From: Rickettsiales bacterium
GTDB lineage: Bacteria; Pseudomonadota; Alphaproteobacteria; Rickettsiales; CANDYO01
DNA length: 8,975 nt
Direction of reading: 5' to 3'
Assembly (NCBI GenBank): GCA_947424995.1
Contig: CANDYO010000077.1
Location: forward strand, 1-8,975
In this document: positions 6,253 to 8,975 of the stretch, piece after piece
Layout: each line of letters begins with the position of its first letter
Position numbering within the stretch: the first letter of the stretch is position 1
Notes under the pieces: model-generated
The model's database searches: none
Told to the model about the DNA's origin: nothing
What the model saw: the letters and a program-made list of their open reading frames with translations, nothing else
Program-made: the position numbers and the translations under genes

Positions 6253-8975
6253 TCAAATCTCAAACTTGAACATAGCTCCATTTTTGCCGTTAGATTCAGC
6301 CCATATTTTGCCACCATGTGCCTCAATTGATTTTTGGCAAATAGCAAGACCTACACCTCGTCCACCAGCTGGAGTACGCGTTTTGGAACTTACTGTAAAT
6401 GCCTCAAATATATCGAATAAGTCCTTCTTTTTTATCCCTATGCCTTCGTCTTTGATTGCAAATTCTATTTTTCCACGTTTGTTTTTGAGACTAATAGTAA
6501 TCTTTCCTTTGGCACTATAATTTATCGCATTGATGATAAGATTATCAAAAACCAGCTGCATATAATGCTTATCGCAGCTAAAGTTAATATTAGGTTCTAT
6601 GTCGACTATAAATTCTAGCGCCTTACCATCTAAATACATTTTACGGCAAGCATCTAACCGCTCTTCTAGAAGATTACTTAAGTGGACAGAGCTTTTACTT
6701 AATGCAAAATTCATGCTAGATAGTTTTGATAGATCTAAAAGACTATTTGTATAGCTCTCAAAGCGATCTGAGCTTTTTGCAATTATTTGGAGAGATTCAA
6801 TAAGCTTTTGTTTGGTCATATTCTTGCTGTTAGCCAATAGTGCTTGCGCCATACTAGTTATCCCAGTTACTGGTGTATGTAGCTCATGGTTCAGATTTCT
6901 AAGAAATTCACTCTTAAGAGCCATAAGTTTTGAGAGCTCTTCATCCTGATCATGAACCCTCTCTCCCAAATGATCTACTTTAGCTTCAGTAAGCTCCTGT
7001 TGTTCTTGACGCGGTTTGAAAAATATTATCAAGATACTGCTTAGAAGTAGTAGCAAATAAACTATCTTTACCTCCATGCTCAGCATATTATGGCCTGTAA
7101 TACCGCTACCGATAAAATATTCATAAGACTCAACCGTTATAGCAGCTCCAACAACCATTAAAATTAGAGCGGCTTGCCAACGCATTAAAGTAGCTACCAC
7201 AATCAAATTGACCAATGAAACCATCAATTGTATCTGGCTAAAATTACTCAGCAGAACAAAGAAAGTACTGCATATTATCAAAATATAAAAAACGCTGCAA
7301 TTCCAAACTATCTTGACTGGAAGGTCTTTTCTTAGGGCCTGAGGCCAAATTGGATATGTAATAAAAGAAACGGATAGGATTAGCATTGTCTCATAAAAAA
7401 ACAGAAGTACATTTTTATCTACTACTGTTTTGTTAGATGTTGAATACATAGTACAAATAGTAGATATAAGAGCAAAGATACCAAATCCACTATATGTTAA
7501 TTCATTTTTAGGAGCATTTTTCTTCACAAATTCTACTAGGTTAAATATCTTGGCAACATTCGCAAGATTAGCCCATTTCCGTCCACGATCTAGCTGTATT
7601 TGGGCTAATGCAGCCTTATCTTTAATACCCACCCATCCGCCAGGTTGTTTTAAGAGATAATGACTTCCCATAAAAAAGATCAAATTACCTATGGTACCAG
7701 GAACAAAGCTATCTATTCCTGTTTTATCCATAAAAAATATACGCCAAATAATTACTGTAGTAAAACCAGCAGCCATTCCTATAAGCACAGATTTGGTAGT
7801 ACTTCTAAAGCCTAAAATAGCCATAATAAATGGCAAAGCTGTAACCGGTGTATGAAAACTTTGCGTTAGAAACACCAGAGATAATAAATCATAATCTAAC
7901 GAAGCAAGAAATAACGCTAGCAAGCCAATTATAATCGCCAAAATTTTAGATAAAAATAACTCACTCTTAAATTTTATCCCTAAAGGCGTACAAAAATCAT
8001 GAGTAAGCACAACTGATGCAGAGTTTATATTAGCATCTGCATTAGACATGCACATTGCTACTATACCAATTAATATAAAGCCTTTTAATCCAGTATGAGC
8101 ATAATTGTTAATGATATAATGCACTAAATTCTCTGGCTGTAATGTTTGATCAATATTAAATAATAAAAAGCCAATCCAAGACATTCCTAGCAAAATGAAT
8201 AATAATAATAATGAGGAGATAGTAAAAGCTTTTTGTACTTGTGATATACTACGTCCTATACTAATCCTTTGAAATAAGGTGGGATCAAAGCCAGGGAATG
8301 TAAAATAGAAAAATATTAATGCTAACTGCCAAAATTTGGGATTTTCAAACCCTATAAATTCTTTATAGTCAAATAATGGACTGCTGGTTGCTACAGCAAA
8401 ATTAAAATCATTAGTATCTATATATTCGTTCCAAAGAATTACACTCAGCACAGGTATTAGTACGCCAAATGTAAAAAACTGAATCACATCTGTAAAGGCA
8501 ATAGACCTAATACCACCAAATGCAGAATATGTAACAACTATAAAGCCAGCAAGGAATATTGTATATCGATCAGATATGCCTACATAATGTTTAAAAAGAT
8601 CTCCAAATACTCTAAATTGTACAGCTATAAATCCAGCAGCAACTATTCCGCCAGTAATAGCTGCAATAATCCTCACTTGGGGCCCATATAAGTTGCCCAT
8701 AGCAGAGGCAACAGAAATATTACCTAAAAACTCTCCCATTCTCGGTACGAAAAAATATGCAATGAGAAATAAGCCAAAGGCCATTCCAGTACATCCAATG
8801 ACATAATGTAAGCCTGTAGTATATACCTGTGCTAATGTTATAAAAAGATAGTCTCCGCCAATCCAGGCGGCCATAATAGTTGCAACTAAAGTGCCTGTAC
8901 TGAAGTTTCTTCCGCCTAGAGCGTAATCCTTGATATTTTTTACATTCCTTCCCCAGTAAAGCCCTAGTCCTACAT
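6253..8975 (-). CDS. Sodium:solute symporter fused to sensor histidine kinase, CbrA-like (5' partial)
   Basis: The frame stays open to the right edge, so the Met at 8874 is internal: the 33 residues before it (including GLYWGRN and DYALGGRNFST) are typical of the start of sodium:solute symporters (SSS/SLC5). Numbering from that Met, residues 1-405 are symporter helices, with FPGFDPTLFQRISIGRS at 193-209 and the helix-8 motif MSNADANINSAS at 276-287. A linker follows, then six further helices (about 459-619), a charged probable coiled coil (620-655), and the kinase. The kinase has the H-box LNHELHTP (H663), N-box DNLIINAIN (777-785), G1 DEGIGI (809-814) and G2 GGRGVGLAI (837-845), so both autophosphorylation parts are intact. 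There is no receiver domain, and the protein ends soon after the ATP-binding fold. The layout resembles CbrA, in which the carrier domain senses or imports a solute; the ligand is unknown. No response regulator gene is adjacent, and no terminator is seen after the TGA stop. Confidence 0.92.
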   Translation of the reverse strand, partial: VGLGLYWGRNVKNIKDYALGGRNFSTGTLVATIMAAWIGGDYLFITLAQVYTTGLHYVIGCTGMAFGLFLIAYFFVPRMGEFLGNISVASAMGNLYGPQVRIIAAITGGIVAAGFIAVQFRVFGDLFKHYVGISDRYTIFLAGFIVVTYSAFGGIRSIAFTDVIQFFTFGVLIPVLSVILWNEYIDTNDFNFAVATSSPLFDYKEFIGFENPKFWQLALIFFYFTFPGFDPTLFQRISIGRSISQVQKAFTISSLLLLFILLGMSWIGFLLFNIDQTLQPENLVHYIINNYAHTGLKGFILIGIVAMCMSNADANINSASVVLTHDFCTPLGIKFKSELFLSKILAIIIGLLALFLASLDYDLLSLVFLTQSFHTPVTALPFIMAILGFRSTTKSVLIGMAAGFTTVIIWRIFFMDKTGIDSFVPGTIGNLIFFMGSHYLLKQPGGWVGIKDKAALAQIQLDRGRKWANLANVAKIFNLVEFVKKNAPKNELTYSGFGIFALISTICTMYSTSNKTVVDKNVLLFFYETMLILSVSFITYPIWPQALRKDLPVKIVWNCSVFYILIICSTFFVLLSNFSQIQLMVSLVNLIVVATLMRWQAALILMVVGAAITVESYEYFIGSGITGHNMLSMEVKIVYLLLLLSSILIIFFKPRQEQQELTEAKVDHLGERVHDQDEELSKLMALKSEFLRNLNHELHTPVTGITSMAQALLANSKNMTKQKLIESLQIIAKSSDRFESYTNSLLDLSKLSSMNFALSKSSVHLSNLLEERLDACRKMYLDGKALEFIVDIEPNINFSCDKHYMQLVFDNLIINAINYSAKGKITISLKNKRGKIEFAIKDEGIGIKKKDLFDIFEAFTVSSKTRTPAGGRGVGLAICQKSIEAHGGKIWAESNGKNGAMFKFEI

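Noticed and set aside
6179..6520. Full 113-codon plus-strand frame as an intact gene
   Set aside because: From about 6255 on it is only the complement of the conserved kinase ATP-binding domain; only the first ~24 codons look like protein, so it is recorded as a fragment.
8872..8874. ATG at 8874 as the start of the symporter/kinase
   Set aside because: The same frame stays open upstream to the window edge and encodes conserved symporter sequence, so the true start is outside.

Overview
The window is AT-rich DNA (about one third G+C by eye) from a bacterium that uses the standard code. An MFS carrier of the ProP/metabolite:H+ symporter type, a small TPR protein, and a sodium:solute symporter fused to a histidine kinase, with sparse and partly decayed spacers, fit an obligately host-associated alphaproteobacterium of the Rickettsiales (Rickettsia, Megaira or a relative). 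That placement comes from protein style only, since no rRNA or other marker is present.

All five convincing genes lie on the minus strand. Read in the direction of transcription (right to left) they are: a symporter/histidine-kinase fusion whose 5' end lies beyond the right edge (6253-8975); a SNF2-family helicase (3130-5925) and, overlapping its end by 8 bp, a SWIM zinc-finger protein (2388-3137); a 104-residue TPR protein (1695-2009); and an MFS transporter (131-1423) followed by a clear hairpin terminator. A strong Shine-Dalgarno-like site at the extreme left edge suggests that another minus-strand gene starts just outside.

The helicase and SWIM protein form a translationally coupled pair of the Bacillus YwqA/YwqB kind and probably act together on DNA. 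The fusion protein looks like a CbrA-type receptor, in which a solute-carrier domain signals to a cytoplasmic kinase. It also has an extra six-helix membrane module before the kinase, and no response regulator is visible nearby. The MFS and TPR genes appear to be separate units.

The most unusual stretch is 5926-6252, between the kinase and the helicase. It carries a 16-bp direct repeat, a good plus-strand promoter, and the first ~25 codons of a plus-strand gene that runs head-on into the 3' end of the kinase gene. This looks like the left end of a deleted insertion sequence. A second spacer, 2010-2387, looks like decayed sequence. No RNA gene, CRISPR array or intact mobile element was seen.
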